DNA of 54,508 nt, taken from assembly GCF_022427965.1 (NCBI RefSeq), contig NZ_JAKTTI010000030.1:1-54508 (forward strand), written 5' to 3'. The first letter of the stretch is position 1; every line of letters starts with the position of its first letter. Both the position numbers and the translations under genes were made by a program. Positions 1 through 9,939 of the stretch are shown here, one piece after another. The DNA comes from Fredinandcohnia quinoae (lineage in GTDB: Bacteria > Bacillota > Bacilli > Bacillales > Bacillaceae_L). The notes under the pieces were generated by a model that saw nothing but the letters and a program-made list of their open reading frames with translations, did not search any database and was not told the origin of the DNA.

Positions 1-62
1 TATCTTGATTAAACGTTGACGCTTGTATTGTGTTCAGTTTTCAAAGAACTTTTTCTACTTTT
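1..62 (-). promoter_or_regulatory. rRNA operon leader with boxA-like antitermination site; 16S gene lies off the left edge
   Basis: Read on the minus strand, this stretch runs toward the left edge and carries GTTCTTTGA (rc of 41-49) followed by AAACTGAAC and CGTCAACG. This is the usual layout of the Bacillus pre-16S leader, with a boxA-like element. It lies just downstream of two strong promoters. In B. subtilis an rRNA operon directly follows lysS in the same orientation, so the 16S gene is inferred to start outside the window. Confidence 0.75.
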
Positions 63-94
63 CTTATCCGTTGCTCTCTTGAAGCAACTTTATA

Positions 95-123
95 ATAATA
101 ACATCTTTCGTAGATAGAGTCAA
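95..123 (-). promoter_or_regulatory. rRNA operon promoter P2 (sigma-A)
   Basis: On the minus strand TTGACT (rc of 118-123) and TATTAT (rc of 95-100) are separated by exactly 17 bases. It is the promoter nearest to the rRNA leader. Tandem P1/P2 promoters are typical of Bacillus rRNA operons. Confidence 0.8.
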
Positions 124-187
124 TAACTTTTTTGAAAAACTTATTGAATCTTTTTTATTAGCTCTGCCGTTTCAATGGCAGGTTATA

Positions 188-216
188 AATATACCACCTG
201 TTTAAAAAATGTGCAA
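188..216 (-). promoter_or_regulatory. rRNA operon promoter P1 (sigma-A)
   Basis: On the minus strand TTGCAC (rc of 211-216) and TATATT (rc of 188-193) are separated by 17 bases. It lies 93 bases upstream of P2. A short hairpin (CTGCC/GGCAG around 164-181) sits between the two promoters. Confidence 0.7.
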
Positions 217-308
217 TACCTTTTTCGAAAAAAAATTATACTAGAATATTTATTTCATATAATAATTCTTTGAGAATAAGAATTTCGTCAAGCACCCTCA
301 TATCGGCA

Positions 309-384
309 GCAATGGAAAACTCGACGTTTGGCGAGCTTTAATATAGAAGCAAAGCTGTAGTTCAAAAAGTACAGCTTCCATTGC
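309..384. other. 76-nt element able to fold as a three-way junction
   Basis: An outer 9-bp stem pairs 309-317 with 376-384. It encloses two hairpins: one pairs 318-323 with 332-337, the other pairs 354-359 with 370-375 perfectly. The element lies between the lysS terminator and the rRNA P1 promoter, so neither known transcript should include it. No tRNA consensus arms are present. The rest of 217-410 is AT-rich with no gene that I can support. Confidence 0.4.
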
Positions 385-410
385 ATATTCCCATACATTA
401 ATTCGGCTAT

Positions 411-444
411 CAAAAAAGAGAGTGGATCAAATCACCACTCTCTC
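411..444 (-). terminator. Rho-independent terminator of lysS
   Basis: The arms GAGAGTGG (418-425) and CCACTCTC (435-442) form an 8-bp stem, followed on the minus strand by a run of six T. It begins just past the lysS stop codon and separates lysS from the rRNA promoters. Confidence 0.9.
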
Positions 445-450
445 ATACTT

Positions 451-1950
<1,500 letters not shown>

Positions 1951-1980
1951 TTATTTCAGCCTATGGCGTTTTAAAAAACC

Positions 1981-2009
1981 TCAAAAAACTGCCAGCAAAA
2001 ACTGGCAGT
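1981..2009 (-). terminator. Terminator between dusB and lysS
   Basis: The 8-bp arms ACTGCCAG (1988-1995) and CTGGCAGT (2002-2009) enclose a 6-base loop. On the minus strand the stem runs into a T tract. It likely ends the folate-dusB transcript, or attenuates read-through into lysS, for which I found no separate strong promoter. Confidence 0.85.
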
Positions 2010-2062
2010 AAGTAAGCATCCATCAATCGTTAGGGGTATTATAGAGTAGCTACCTATTGATG

Positions 2063-3064
2063 TCAAACCACTTGAGCGCTATTTTGCTGCTTTTCTTCCA
2101 TTTCTTGAACAAAATCATCTAAAAGTGTCACAAGTTCACTTCTTGTATTACACTCGTTAACACCGTTTCTAGCCTTGGCATTCCCTCTTATACCCTTAAG
2201 ATACCAAGCTGCGTGTTTTCTCATTTCTTTTACTGCAATGTTCTCATTTTTTAATGCAATAAGGCGATCGAGGTGCAGCTTACATACATCAATTTTCTCA
2301 CGAACAGATGGTTCCTCAATTAGTTCGCCTGTTTCCAGGTATTTAACGGTTTGATAAATCATCCAAGGATTTCCTAGTGCTGCACGACCGATCATCACAC
2401 CATCAACACCTGTTTCATCAAGCATACGTCTTGCATCTTGGGGAGTTTGGACGTCCCCATTACCAATAACAGGTATATTAACAGACTGTTTTACTTCTTT
2501 AATAATATCCCAATTGGCATAACCTTCATACATTTGCACACGCGTTCGACCGTGTAGTGCAACTGCCTTTCCACCAGCACGCTCAACAGCTTGGGCATTT
2601 TGAATCGCAAAAATATGGTCATCATCCCAACCCATTCTCATTTTAACTGTTACTGGTTTATCGACAACATCTACTACTGCAGAAACCATTTCGTAGATCT
2701 TATTCGGATCTAACAGCCATTTTGCACCTGCATCACATTTCGTGATTTTTGGTACTGGACACCCCATGTTAATATCAATAATATCAGCTGTTGTATTTTT
2801 TTCAACAAACTTAGCTGCTTCAACTAACGTTTCTTTCTCACCACCAAAGATTTGAAGACTTAGTGGCTTTTCTCGCTCATCGATATAGAGCATATTCATC
2901 GTCTTTGCATTTTTATATAAAATGGCCTTGTCACTTACCATTTCAGCACATACTAATCCTGCACCAAATTCTTTCACTGTCAGACGGAATGCAGAGTTAC
3001 ACACTCCTGCCATTGGTGCTAGAACTACTTGGTTTTTCATTTGGATATCTCCAATTTTAAACAT
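2063..3064 (-). CDS. dusB: tRNA-dihydrouridine synthase
   Basis: This 333-residue FMN enzyme reduces uridines in the D-loop of tRNA. The TIM-barrel family signature is visible: APMAGVCNSAFR near the N terminus, then DINMGCPVPKITK with the conserved catalytic cysteine near residue 100, KMRMGW, HGRTR, and the phosphate-binding stretch GNGDV...GVMIGRAALGNPW. The ATG follows GGAGGG at good spacing. It is the last gene of the folate cluster (B. subtilis yacF position), just after yazB. Assignment to a particular Dus subfamily is by homology and context. Confidence 0.93.
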   Translation of the reverse strand: MFKIGDIQMKNQVVLAPMAGVCNSAFRLTVKEFGAGLVCAEMVSDKAILYKNAKTMNMLYIDEREKPLSLQIFGGEKETLVEAAKFVEKNTTADIIDINMGCPVPKITKCDAGAKWLLDPNKIYEMVSAVVDVVDKPVTVKMRMGWDDDHIFAIQNAQAVERAGGKAVALHGRTRVQMYEGYANWDIIKEVKQSVNIPVIGNGDVQTPQDARRMLDETGVDGVMIGRAALGNPWMIYQTVKYLETGELIEEPSVREKIDVCKLHLDRLIALKNENIAVKEMRKHAAWYLKGIRGNAKARNGVNECNTRSELVTLLDDFVQEMEEKQQNSAQVV

Positions 3065-3088
3065 TGTAACCCTCCAACATTGATCTAA

Positions 3089-3292
3089 CTATTTAGGAGC
3101 TAATTCTTCAAGTGGTATATCTAACGTTTGTGCTACTTCTAGTAGAAACGACTGACTCGGAACTCGATTTCCTCGTTCAATCTCTCCCACAACAGAGATA
3201 GACACCCCTAAATCTTTTGCAAACCCTTCTTGAGTATACCCCTTCAACTTTCGAAAAGCTCGAATACGTCTTCCCCACTTTTCCGCTTCCAT
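3089..3292 (-). CDS. yazB: Small XRE-family helix-turn-helix protein (YazB)
   Basis: This 67-residue protein is almost entirely one Cro/C1-type HTH domain. The recognition region is GYTQEGFAKDLGVSISVVGEIERGNRVPS. It has no effector domain. The ATG lies inside the end of folK, so the two reading frames overlap by 49 bases, the arrangement also found in B. subtilis. It presumably binds DNA, but the target and its reason for being in a folate operon are unknown. Small size and overlap make translation coupled to folK likely. Confidence 0.85.
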   Translation of the reverse strand: MEAEKWGRRIRAFRKLKGYTQEGFAKDLGVSISVVGEIERGNRVPSQSFLLEVAQTLDIPLEELAPK

Positions 3293-3777
3293 TCACGAAC
3301 CCCTTCTCTATCTTGTAATTCATCTAAAAGCACAGATAATGGTATTTCTACTAACGGAATTTTTATCTCTTTATCTACCTCTATTAATGGTAACATAACA
3401 AATGCCCTTTGAGTCATACGAGGATGTGGAATAATAAGATCTTCTGTTACAATATTTTCATGATTATATAATAAAATGTCAAGGTCTAACGTTCTCGGAC
3501 CCCATCTTATTTTCCTTTCCCTTCCAAAATCAAGTTCGATTCTTTGTAAAACCCTCAATAAATCAACTGCTGACAAATTCGTCTTTACTTTTATTACCAT
3601 GTTTAGATAATGGTCTTGAGTATCATCTTCATAACCAATTGGAACCGTTTCGTAGATTGATGAGAATGATGCAATTTCTATTTCCTGATGCTCTTGAATC
3701 GATTTTATCGCAGAAAATAAATAGTGGCTTCGATCACCGAGGTTTGAACCTATTCCGATATACGCGATATTTTCCAT
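3244..3777 (-). CDS. folK: 6-hydroxymethyl-7,8-dihydropterin pyrophosphokinase
   Basis: The 177-residue enzyme transfers pyrophosphate from ATP to 6-hydroxymethyl-dihydropterin, giving the substrate for FolP. The HPPK signature is clear: IGIGSNLGDR at the N terminus, RWGPRTLDLDILLY near residue 90, and IPHPRM about 20 residues later. It starts one base after the folB stop codon, and GAGGAG within the end of folB is its RBS. This ordering suggests translational coupling within the operon. Confidence 0.95.
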   Translation of the reverse strand: MENIAYIGIGSNLGDRSHYLFSAIKSIQEHQEIEIASFSSIYETVPIGYEDDTQDHYLNMVIKVKTNLSAVDLLRVLQRIELDFGRERKIRWGPRTLDLDILLYNHENIVTEDLIIPHPRMTQRAFVMLPLIEVDKEIKIPLVEIPLSVLLDELQDREGVREWKRKSGEDVFELFES

Positions 3778-3778
3778 A

Positions 3779-4138
3779 CTAACGACTCCTCGTCATTTCC
3801 ACTGCAACTGATTTAAAATGACCACGGATAGGTGGGTCAGGCTTAATCAACTTAACTGTACAAGATGAAACTAACGGAAATTCAAATAAAATTGTTTCTG
3901 CAATCTTTTCCGAAAGTGCCTCTATTAGTTTAAAAGGTTGTCCCTCTACTATCCTCTGGCACACATTAAAAAGCTCCGCATAGCTTACAGAGTATTCAAG
4001 GTTATCTGTTTTTCCTGCTTTCATTAGGTCAACTTCTACTACTAAATCAACGATAAATCTCTGTCCAAGCTTCGTTTCTTCCGGGAAAACACCGTGGTAA
4101 CCGTAAAATTCCATTTGATTCACATATATTTTATCCAT
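3779..4138 (-). CDS. folB: Dihydroneopterin aldolase
   Basis: The 119-residue protein converts dihydroneopterin to 6-hydroxymethyl-dihydropterin. The family N-terminal pattern (MDKIYVNQMEFYGYHGVFPEE) contains the conserved glutamate region, and the C terminus has the expected lysine-proline stretch (KPDPPIRGHF). The frame is open further upstream, but that part overlaps folP and looks unrelated. I chose the ATG that overlaps the folP stop by one base, which gives the normal family length. Confidence 0.93.
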   Translation of the reverse strand: MDKIYVNQMEFYGYHGVFPEETKLGQRFIVDLVVEVDLMKAGKTDNLEYSVSYAELFNVCQRIVEGQPFKLIEALSEKIAETILFEFPLVSSCTVKLIKPDPPIRGHFKSVAVEMTRSR

Positions 4139-4986
4139 TAATAAGCCCCTTTTCCGACCAATACGTCCATCATTTTTGCCAAACGAGCATTTTCGAGTAC
4201 ATCGTGAACTCGTACAATTGCACAACCCTTCTGTATTCCAAAGCAAGTTGTTGCACCTGTACCTTCCATTCGATTATGAGGAGGCAAATCGAATATTTGA
4301 CCGATAAAGGACTTTCTTGATGTTCCTAATAAAACAGGATAGCCCATTTTCACAAATTCTTCTATATGCTGAATCGCCATAATATTATCTTCAAAATGCT
4401 TAGCAAAACCAATCCCTGGATCAAGAATAATATTTTCCTCTTTCACTCCCGCTGCTTTTACAATCGAAATGCTTTCTTGTAGATCAGAGATCATATCAAT
4501 AATTAAATGGTTATAATTTTTATTATCACGATTATGCATCAGGATAATCGGAACGTTGTATTGGGCAGCCACTTTAGCCATATTTGGATCAGCCTTTGCC
4601 CCCCATATATCATTAATAATATGTGCACCCGCTTCAATGGCTTGCTTTGCCACCTCTGCTTTATATGTATCAATTGAAATTGGTACATTGACTTCCTTTG
4701 AGATCGCTTTAATAATCGGAACTACCCGATTTATTTCCTCTTCTTCAGTAATTTGAATGTGACCTGGTCTAGTTGATTCGCCGCCAACATCAATTATATC
4801 CGCACCGTTTTGAACCATTTGCTTTGCATGCGCAATTGCTTGATCAATTTCTACGTAATTTCCTCCATCTGAAAAAGAATCTGGTGTAATATTCAAAATC
4901 CCCATTATCAATGTTTTCTTTTGGAAATCTAATTGATGATTACCGCATGTTAAAACTGATGGCTTCGTTACCATTTCAGATGTCAT
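4138..4986 (-). CDS. folP: Dihydropteroate synthase
   Basis: This enzyme (B. subtilis sul) joins p-aminobenzoate to the pterin pyrophosphate and is the sulfonamide target. The family motifs are MGILNITPDSFSDGG near residue 30, then DVGGESTRPG, and ILDPGIGFAKH further on. The first possible start is a TTG at 4995, but it lies only a base or so from GAGGGG. The ATG at 4986 is ten bases from it and one base past the pabC stop, so I prefer it (282 residues). Confidence 0.95.
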   Translation of the reverse strand: MTSEMVTKPSVLTCGNHQLDFQKKTLIMGILNITPDSFSDGGNYVEIDQAIAHAKQMVQNGADIIDVGGESTRPGHIQITEEEEINRVVPIIKAISKEVNVPISIDTYKAEVAKQAIEAGAHIINDIWGAKADPNMAKVAAQYNVPIILMHNRDNKNYNHLIIDMISDLQESISIVKAAGVKEENIILDPGIGFAKHFEDNIMAIQHIEEFVKMGYPVLLGTSRKSFIGQIFDLPPHNRMEGTGATTCFGIQKGCAIVRVHDVLENARLAKMMDVLVGKGAY

Positions 4987-4987
4987 A

Positions 4988-5854
4988 TTATCCAATCCCC
5001 TCGTTCAATTCTTCTACACTCCATAGTTTTGTTTTAAACTGAGCATATATGCTTTGCATGCGATTTGTGATTGCACCTTTCTTACCAGGTAGTAATCTAT
5101 CATTTATTTTTGATAAAGGGACAATCTCCTGAATAGAATTTGTGATAAATGCCTCATGACAATTCATTAATTCCTCTACTTTAAAAAATCCTTCGTTAAC
5201 TGTTAATTCAACCCTGCTGGCTATATTCAAAATAAATTCTCTTGTAATCCCATTCAGAATGCCAGTATGTATTGATGGTGTATACAATGTATTTCCCTTT
5301 ATCCAAAATACATTTGAGGTAATCCCTTCGGCAATATAGCCTTCCTTCGTTAGAAAAACGCCTTCAACATTAGGTTTATTTCCGACTTCACGCTTTCCAT
5401 ATAGATTGTTTAGAAAGTGATGGGATTTTAATCGAAAGGTACCTTCAGGTGTATTTCTTGTGGTTTGTAAGATGACTGCTTCCTTTTCACCATTAAAGTT
5501 TGGTATTTTTTTAATAAACATAATCATTGATGGATTATGATACTCCTCGGATGGAAGTCCTAATTCCTCTATTCCCGCTGAAATATTAAGTCTTATACAT
5601 GCATCCTTCAATTGATTGACAATCAAAAGCTCTTGTAAAATAGTCATTATTTCATGGTGGATAAGCTTATAGCTTATTTGTAAATCATCTAGCCCCTTCT
5701 GCAAACGCATAAGATGGTCACCTAAAAGAAAAGGATGACCATCATACACTCTAAATGTTTCAAATAGACCTGCCCCATATAAAAAACCATGATCGAACGG
5801 TGATATTTTAGCAGCTTCTTTGTTTACAATTTCTCCATCTACATAGATGTACAT
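4988..5854 (-). CDS. pabC: Aminodeoxychorismate lyase (PLP class IV)
   Basis: The 288-residue enzyme releases pyruvate from aminodeoxychorismate to give p-aminobenzoate. It belongs to the fold-type IV PLP family with branched-chain and D-amino-acid transaminases. [16 protein letters not shown] near residue 20 is the family signature. Further on come a lysine-containing segment, EGITSNVFW, and TGILNGITR. Operon position between pabA and folP supports lyase rather than transaminase activity. The start overlaps the end of pabA by 16 bases. Confidence 0.92.
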   Translation of the reverse strand: MYIYVDGEIVNKEAAKISPFDHGFLYGAGLFETFRVYDGHPFLLGDHLMRLQKGLDDLQISYKLIHHEIMTILQELLIVNQLKDACIRLNISAGIEELGLPSEEYHNPSMIMFIKKIPNFNGEKEAVILQTTRNTPEGTFRLKSHHFLNNLYGKREVGNKPNVEGVFLTKEGYIAEGITSNVFWIKGNTLYTPSIHTGILNGITREFILNIASRVELTVNEGFFKVEELMNCHEAFITNSIQEIVPLSKINDRLLPGKKGAITNRMQSIYAQFKTKLWSVEELNEGIG

Positions 5855-6438
5855 GATTCCCGCTCATTTCTAATATAATGCGTAATTACATTTGATAGCA
5901 ATTGTTTGCCTGAAGTAGTCATGATTGACTCTGGATGAAATTGAACACCCTCAATTGGAAGAGTTTTATGACGAATTGCCATGATTTCATCATCTATTGT
6001 TTTAGCGGAAACCTCAAAGCAATCGGGCAATGTCTCTTTTTTCACAATAAGGGAATGATAACGTGTAGCCGTGAAAGGTTCATCTAAATCCTTAAAAATT
6101 GTCTTTCCATCATGTAACATATCTGATGTTTTCCCATGCATTAATCGATCTGCACGGATTACATCTCCACCAAATGCTTGAGCAATTGCTTGATGACCTA
6201 GGCAAACTCCGAAAACGGGAATTTTCCCTGCGAAATATGTGATGGCTTCAAGACTAATCCCAGCTTCATTTGGGCTGCACGGCCCTGGTGAAATCATTAA
6301 TAAATCAGGTTTCATATTTTCAATTTCTGCTAGAGTAATTTCGTCATTTCTTCTCACAATGATTTCTTGCCCTAATTCACCTAAATACTGTACTAAATTG
6401 AATGTAAATGAATCATAATTGTCAATCATCAAAATCAT
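5839..6438 (-). CDS. pabA: Aminodeoxychorismate/anthranilate synthase glutamine amidotransferase subunit
   Basis: This class I glutaminase supplies ammonia to PabB. In B. subtilis the same subunit (trpG) also serves anthranilate synthase. The N terminus [20 protein letters not shown], the nucleophile motif GVCLGHQAI, and [11 protein letters not shown] with the catalytic His and Glu are all present. A GTG nine bases upstream is possible, but the ATG at 6438 has GAGGTG at ideal spacing and matches the family start (199 residues). The RBS sits in a run of NAG triplets resembling a TRAP site (see 6443-6488). Confidence 0.95.
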   Translation of the reverse strand: MILMIDNYDSFTFNLVQYLGELGQEIIVRRNDEITLAEIENMKPDLLMISPGPCSPNEAGISLEAITYFAGKIPVFGVCLGHQAIAQAFGGDVIRADRLMHGKTSDMLHDGKTIFKDLDEPFTATRYHSLIVKKETLPDCFEVSAKTIDDEIMAIRHKTLPIEGVQFHPESIMTTSGKQLLSNVITHYIRNERESCTSM

Positions 6439-6442
6439 TTCG

Positions 6443-6488
6443 CTCACCTCATGCTCAAATTTTATCTAACTTTCGCTTCACTCAACTC
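6443..6488 (-). promoter_or_regulatory. Possible TRAP-type NAG-triplet array over the pabA RBS
   Basis: On the minus strand, eight NAG triplets lie just before and across the pabA ribosome binding site. In mRNA order they are GAG, GAG, AAG, AAG, UAG, GAG, GAG, GAG. Most are spaced 1-3 bases apart, with one 9-base gap. In B. subtilis TRAP represses translation of this gene by binding such an array. Some triplets lie inside pabB codons, so chance is possible, and mtrB is not in the window. Confidence 0.4.
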
Positions 6489-7871
6489 TTTTGCCTTCCA
6501 TAAGGCTAATGCCTTTTTCAAAGACTCCTTATACTCATGCTTTGGATTTGAATCAATTACAATACCGGCTCCGGCTTGGACATGGGCAAATCCATCCTTA
6601 ACTAGCATTGTTCGAATGACAATGTTCAACTCCATATCCCCCGTGAAACCGATCCAGCCAATAGAACCTGTATAAATTCCACGACGAACCGGCTCCAATT
6701 CTTCAATGATTTCCATTGTTCTGACCTTTGGTGCTCCAGTAATCGTACCGCCAGGAAAAGTTGCTTTTATGATATCAACAAGATTTTTCCCTTCCGCCAG
6801 CTGCCCTTTGACATTAGAAACAATGTGCATGACATGGGAATATTTTTCAATAACCATGAACTCATCCACCTCGACACTACCCCATTCACATACCCTCCCC
6901 AAATCATTTCGTTCTAAATCAACTAGCATCACATGCTCAGCACGTTCTTTTTCATTATGAATGAGTTCTTGAGCTAATTTCATGTCTTCGTTATCATTGA
7001 TCCCACGAGATCGGGTTCCAGCTATTGGCCTTGTGCTAACTTCTTTCCCCTTTTTCTTAATAAGAAGTTCTGGGGAAGCACTTACAACTTGTATTTCGGG
7101 TGTTTGCAAGTATGCCATATACGGTGAAGGATTCACCTTGCGCAATGCTTCGTACATCTCAAAAGGGTGTGACTTTACTTGCTGAGATTGTCGAACTGAT
7201 AAATTTACTTGAAATACATCACCTTGTGCAATATACTCCCGCACTTTATCGACCGCTTTTATAAAATCAGCTTCAGATAATGATACATCTTGATAATCGG
7301 TGTCAACACTTTTTATCAATGAATAATTTGTCTCCTTAGTAGGCTCTGACCACATCTCTTCATACATATGTAATCGGTTTGTTGCCTGCAGTTCATTTTC
7401 GATAAAATCATTTGTAATGATCCATAATGACTGTTCCTGATGTTCATATATAAATACATCGTCAAATACTAAAAAGTATAAATCTGGTGTTTGCAGATCA
7501 TCCTCTGCCTCTGACGAAAGTTTCTCAATGTATCTTGCATAATCATAACTTATATACCCAATCGCACCACCTTGGAAGTCTGGTTGATCAGGATTAGGTT
7601 CAGAACCGTATACTTTCATCCAGTCCATCATTAATTCCAAAGGGTCACCATCATAAGTCTTCGATTCATTCCCCATCTTGATTGATAGTTTACTATTCTT
7701 CCCCTCCAAAATAGCGAAGGGCCTTAAACCGATAATACTATATGTACCTCCCCGGCCACTTTCCAGAAGGATATGGTGGGGTTCATTTTTTGAAAGGTGT
7801 TTGTAGCGTAAAAACCATTTTTCTTGATTACAATCTATTTTTTTAGCAAAAGAAATCCTTTTACGTTGCAT
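6462..7871 (-). CDS. pabB: Aminodeoxychorismate synthase component I
   Basis: The 469-residue chorismate-using enzyme works with PabA to make aminodeoxychorismate for folate. The chorismate-binding C-terminal half is recognisable: [46 protein letters not shown], and the [12 protein letters not shown] active-site segment. Anthranilate synthase TrpE is the main alternative; context with pabA, pabC and folP favours PabB. The ATG follows AGGAGAG. Complementary 8-base arms at 7875-7882 and 7906-7913 could sequester this RBS. It begins the folate operon after the cysK terminator. Confidence 0.94.
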   Translation of the reverse strand: MQRKRISFAKKIDCNQEKWFLRYKHLSKNEPHHILLESGRGGTYSIIGLRPFAILEGKNSKLSIKMGNESKTYDGDPLELMMDWMKVYGSEPNPDQPDFQGGAIGYISYDYARYIEKLSSEAEDDLQTPDLYFLVFDDVFIYEHQEQSLWIITNDFIENELQATNRLHMYEEMWSEPTKETNYSLIKSVDTDYQDVSLSEADFIKAVDKVREYIAQGDVFQVNLSVRQSQQVKSHPFEMYEALRKVNPSPYMAYLQTPEIQVVSASPELLIKKKGKEVSTRPIAGTRSRGINDNEDMKLAQELIHNEKERAEHVMLVDLERNDLGRVCEWGSVEVDEFMVIEKYSHVMHIVSNVKGQLAEGKNLVDIIKATFPGGTITGAPKVRTMEIIEELEPVRRGIYTGSIGWIGFTGDMELNIVIRTMLVKDGFAHVQAGAGIVIDSNPKHEYKESLKKALALWKAKELSEAKVR

Positions 7872-7942
7872 TGCACACTCTCCTCTGCTTCTTATTTTAC
7901 ATGAAGAGAGTGTTAGGTTACACCATAGAATTTTGATTTTTC

Positions 7943-7985
7943 ATAAAAAATAAAGTCTTACCCGCTTTATACACGGATAAGACTT
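7943..7985 (-). terminator. Terminator of cysK
   Basis: The arms 7953-7964 and 7974-7985 are a 12-base inverted repeat (AAGTCTTACCCG / CGGATAAGACTT) with minor mismatch. A T-rich run follows on the minus strand. It separates cysK from the pab-fol operon. Confidence 0.88.
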
Positions 7986-7998
7986 CTATCATCACAGA

Positions 7999-8925
7999 TT
8001 ATTCTTCAAATTGATAAAGAGCTGTACTTAAGTAGCGTTCACCATTATCAGGGACAATTGCTAAAACCTTCTTGCCTTTACCTAATTTCTTAGCAACCTG
8101 TAATGCTGCATAAATAGCTGCTCCCGAAGAAATTCCCACAAGGAAGCCTTCTTCAATTCCAGTACGGCGCGCATACTCAAATGCTTCTTCATTTTTCACA
8201 GTAAAAATTTCATCATATACTTCAGTGTTTAATACGCTCGGCACAAAATTAGCACCAAGTCCTTGGATTTTATGTGGGCCTGGTTTTCCACCTGATAAAA
8301 TTGGAGAATCAGTTGGTTCAACCGCTACAATTTTAATATTTGGATACTTTTCTTTTAACACTCCACCAGCACCAGTAATTGTTCCACCCGTTCCAATTCC
8401 TGAAACAAATGCATCTAATTGGTCACCCATTTGTTCAACAATTTCTTTACCTGTTGTCAAACGGTGAACCTCTGGATTAGCTCCATTATTAAATTGCTGT
8501 GGCATGAAATACCCATGTTCTTGAACAAGTTCTTCAGCCTTATTAACAGCACCTCTCATACCTTCAGATCCAGGTGTTAATACAAGCTCAGCACCATAAG
8601 CACGTAATAAATTACGACGCTCAATGCTCATCGTATCAGGCATTACTAATACTGCCTTATAACCTTTTGCTGCTGCAACCATTGCGAGTCCAATTCCTGT
8701 GTTTCCACTTGTTGGTTCAATGATCGTATCCCCTTGCTTTAATTCACCTTTTTTCTCTGCTGCTTCAATCATTGCTAATGCAATCCGGTCTTTTACACTG
8801 CTTCCAGGGTTCATAAATTCAAGCTTCACATAAACATCTGCACTGTTCTCATCCACCAAATGATTTAGCTTAACTACCGGTGTCTGACCAATTAACTCAT
8901 GAATTGATTGTGCTACTCTTGTCAT
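7999..8925 (-). CDS. cysK: Cysteine synthase (O-acetylserine sulfhydrylase)
   Basis: The 308-residue PLP enzyme makes cysteine from O-acetylserine and sulfide. The PLP lysine lies in [11 protein letters not shown] near residue 45. [12 protein letters not shown] is the substrate loop, and [11 protein letters not shown] binds the cofactor phosphate. Length equals the B. subtilis enzyme as I recall it. AGGAGTGG precedes the ATG and a sigma-A promoter lies 45-73 bases upstream. Its own promoter and terminator suggest independent sulfur control; B. subtilis uses CymR, but I do not claim a CymR box here. Confidence 0.95.
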   Translation of the reverse strand: MTRVAQSIHELIGQTPVVKLNHLVDENSADVYVKLEFMNPGSSVKDRIALAMIEAAEKKGELKQGDTIIEPTSGNTGIGLAMVAAAKGYKAVLVMPDTMSIERRNLLRAYGAELVLTPGSEGMRGAVNKAEELVQEHGYFMPQQFNNGANPEVHRLTTGKEIVEQMGDQLDAFVSGIGTGGTITGAGGVLKEKYPNIKIVAVEPTDSPILSGGKPGPHKIQGLGANFVPSVLNTEVYDEIFTVKNEEAFEYARRTGIEEGFLVGISSGAAIYAALQVAKKLGKGKKVLAIVPDNGERYLSTALYQFEE

Positions 8926-8970
8926 AAATATCCACTCCTAATCCCTAGTATATTTATCGGTTTTATACAC

Positions 8971-8998
8971 AATATAACATATAGGTGGGAATTGTCAA
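8971..8998 (-). promoter_or_regulatory. Sigma-A promoter of cysK
   Basis: On the minus strand TTGACA (rc of 8993-8998) and TATATT (rc of 8971-8976) are separated by 16 bases. The -35 is a perfect consensus. Confidence 0.75.
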
Positions 8999-9001
8999 TA
9001 T

Positions 9002-9919
9002 TTACTTTTTATTTTTTTCATAAAACCACTTAACACCAATTTCATCCCAATAAGGTTGAACAGAAATTGCCCCATTCATTTGATCGATTGCAATTTGTCT
9101 CCTTATTTGGTTTTTAACCTCATCAAAAGAATAAGACACCTCATTAATTACTTCATGTAAAATAATGATTGCAAAGCCCTCTTCAACTTGAATTGGTGTG
9201 CTCCACTCATTTGGTGACATTTTTGCAGCTGTTTCAATATAACTTTGAGGAATATATTCATCATCGGCTGAGACATATCCTAGTTCGCCACCCCGATTTG
9301 AAGAAAATTCATCAAGTGATTTTTCCATAGCAAGTGCAGTGAAGCTTGAGCCACTTTTTAATTCCTCACTTACTTGCTCAGCTTCCTCCTCTGATCCAAC
9401 AATCATATGTGATAGATGATAGGTTTTTGGAATCTCATATAGTTCTTTATTTTCTTGATAGAACTTTTTCAATTCCTCCTCAGGAATAACTGCATCCTTC
9501 GTTACTAGTTCTTCAACTAATAAACTTAATTCAATTTGTTCTTGCCAATGCTCGTCATCAATCTTCTCACTGTCTAGAGTGTTGTACATCGTCTTAATTA
9601 ATGTCATTTCCCGTTCAACGTCTTCTTCCGAAAGAGTGATGTTATGTTTTTGAGCCATTTGTTTTACAACCTTACCATCAATCATATCTTCAAGTGTTTC
9701 TTTGCCGTAACGTGTCTCTAATTCACTTAACCATTCTTGCCTCGTAATTGCAGCTTCACCAATTGAGGCAACAACTTCGTCCGTCTCTTCACTTCCAACA
9801 ATAGGCTTTGATACCGTTATTGACTTATCATCAGTTTGACCTTTTACAAAATAGGCAACTGTTAAACAGTTTGTAACGACTAGTGCAATAATGACCGACC
9901 AAACTATTTTATTATTCAT
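9002..9919 (-). CDS. yacD: Membrane-anchored parvulin-type peptidyl-prolyl isomerase (YacD, PrsA-like)
   Basis: The 305-residue protein has one N-terminal hydrophobic segment (about residues 5-25), a SurA-N-like helical part, and a C-terminal parvulin/rotamase domain. The domain is recognisable from YHLSHMIVGSEEEAEQ, a serine-rich turn, GELGYVS, and WSTPIQVEEGFAIIILHE. The cysteine at residue 18 is preceded by TN rather than a normal lipobox, so I infer a signal anchor and not a lipoprotein. It likely aids folding outside the membrane. The homologue in this position has no firmly known client. Confidence 0.82.
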   Translation of the reverse strand: MNNKIVWSVIIALVVTNCLTVAYFVKGQTDDKSITVSKPIVGSEETDEVVASIGEAAITRQEWLSELETRYGKETLEDMIDGKVVKQMAQKHNITLSEEDVEREMTLIKTMYNTLDSEKIDDEHWQEQIELSLLVEELVTKDAVIPEEELKKFYQENKELYEIPKTYHLSHMIVGSEEEAEQVSEELKSGSSFTALAMEKSLDEFSSNRGGELGYVSADDEYIPQSYIETAAKMSPNEWSTPIQVEEGFAIIILHEVINEVSYSFDEVKNQIRRQIAIDQMNGAISVQPYWDEIGVKWFYEKNKK

Positions 9920-9939
9920 ATATTCCCCACCCTATATGA

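Noticed and set aside
3089-3777. yazB as a spurious ORF inside folK
   Set aside because: The overlap is only 49 bases and the encoded protein is a complete, well-formed XRE HTH domain in the same position as B. subtilis yazB.
8926-9000. CymR operator at cysK
   Set aside because: I could not match the region to a CymR consensus with confidence; only the sigma-A promoter is claimed.
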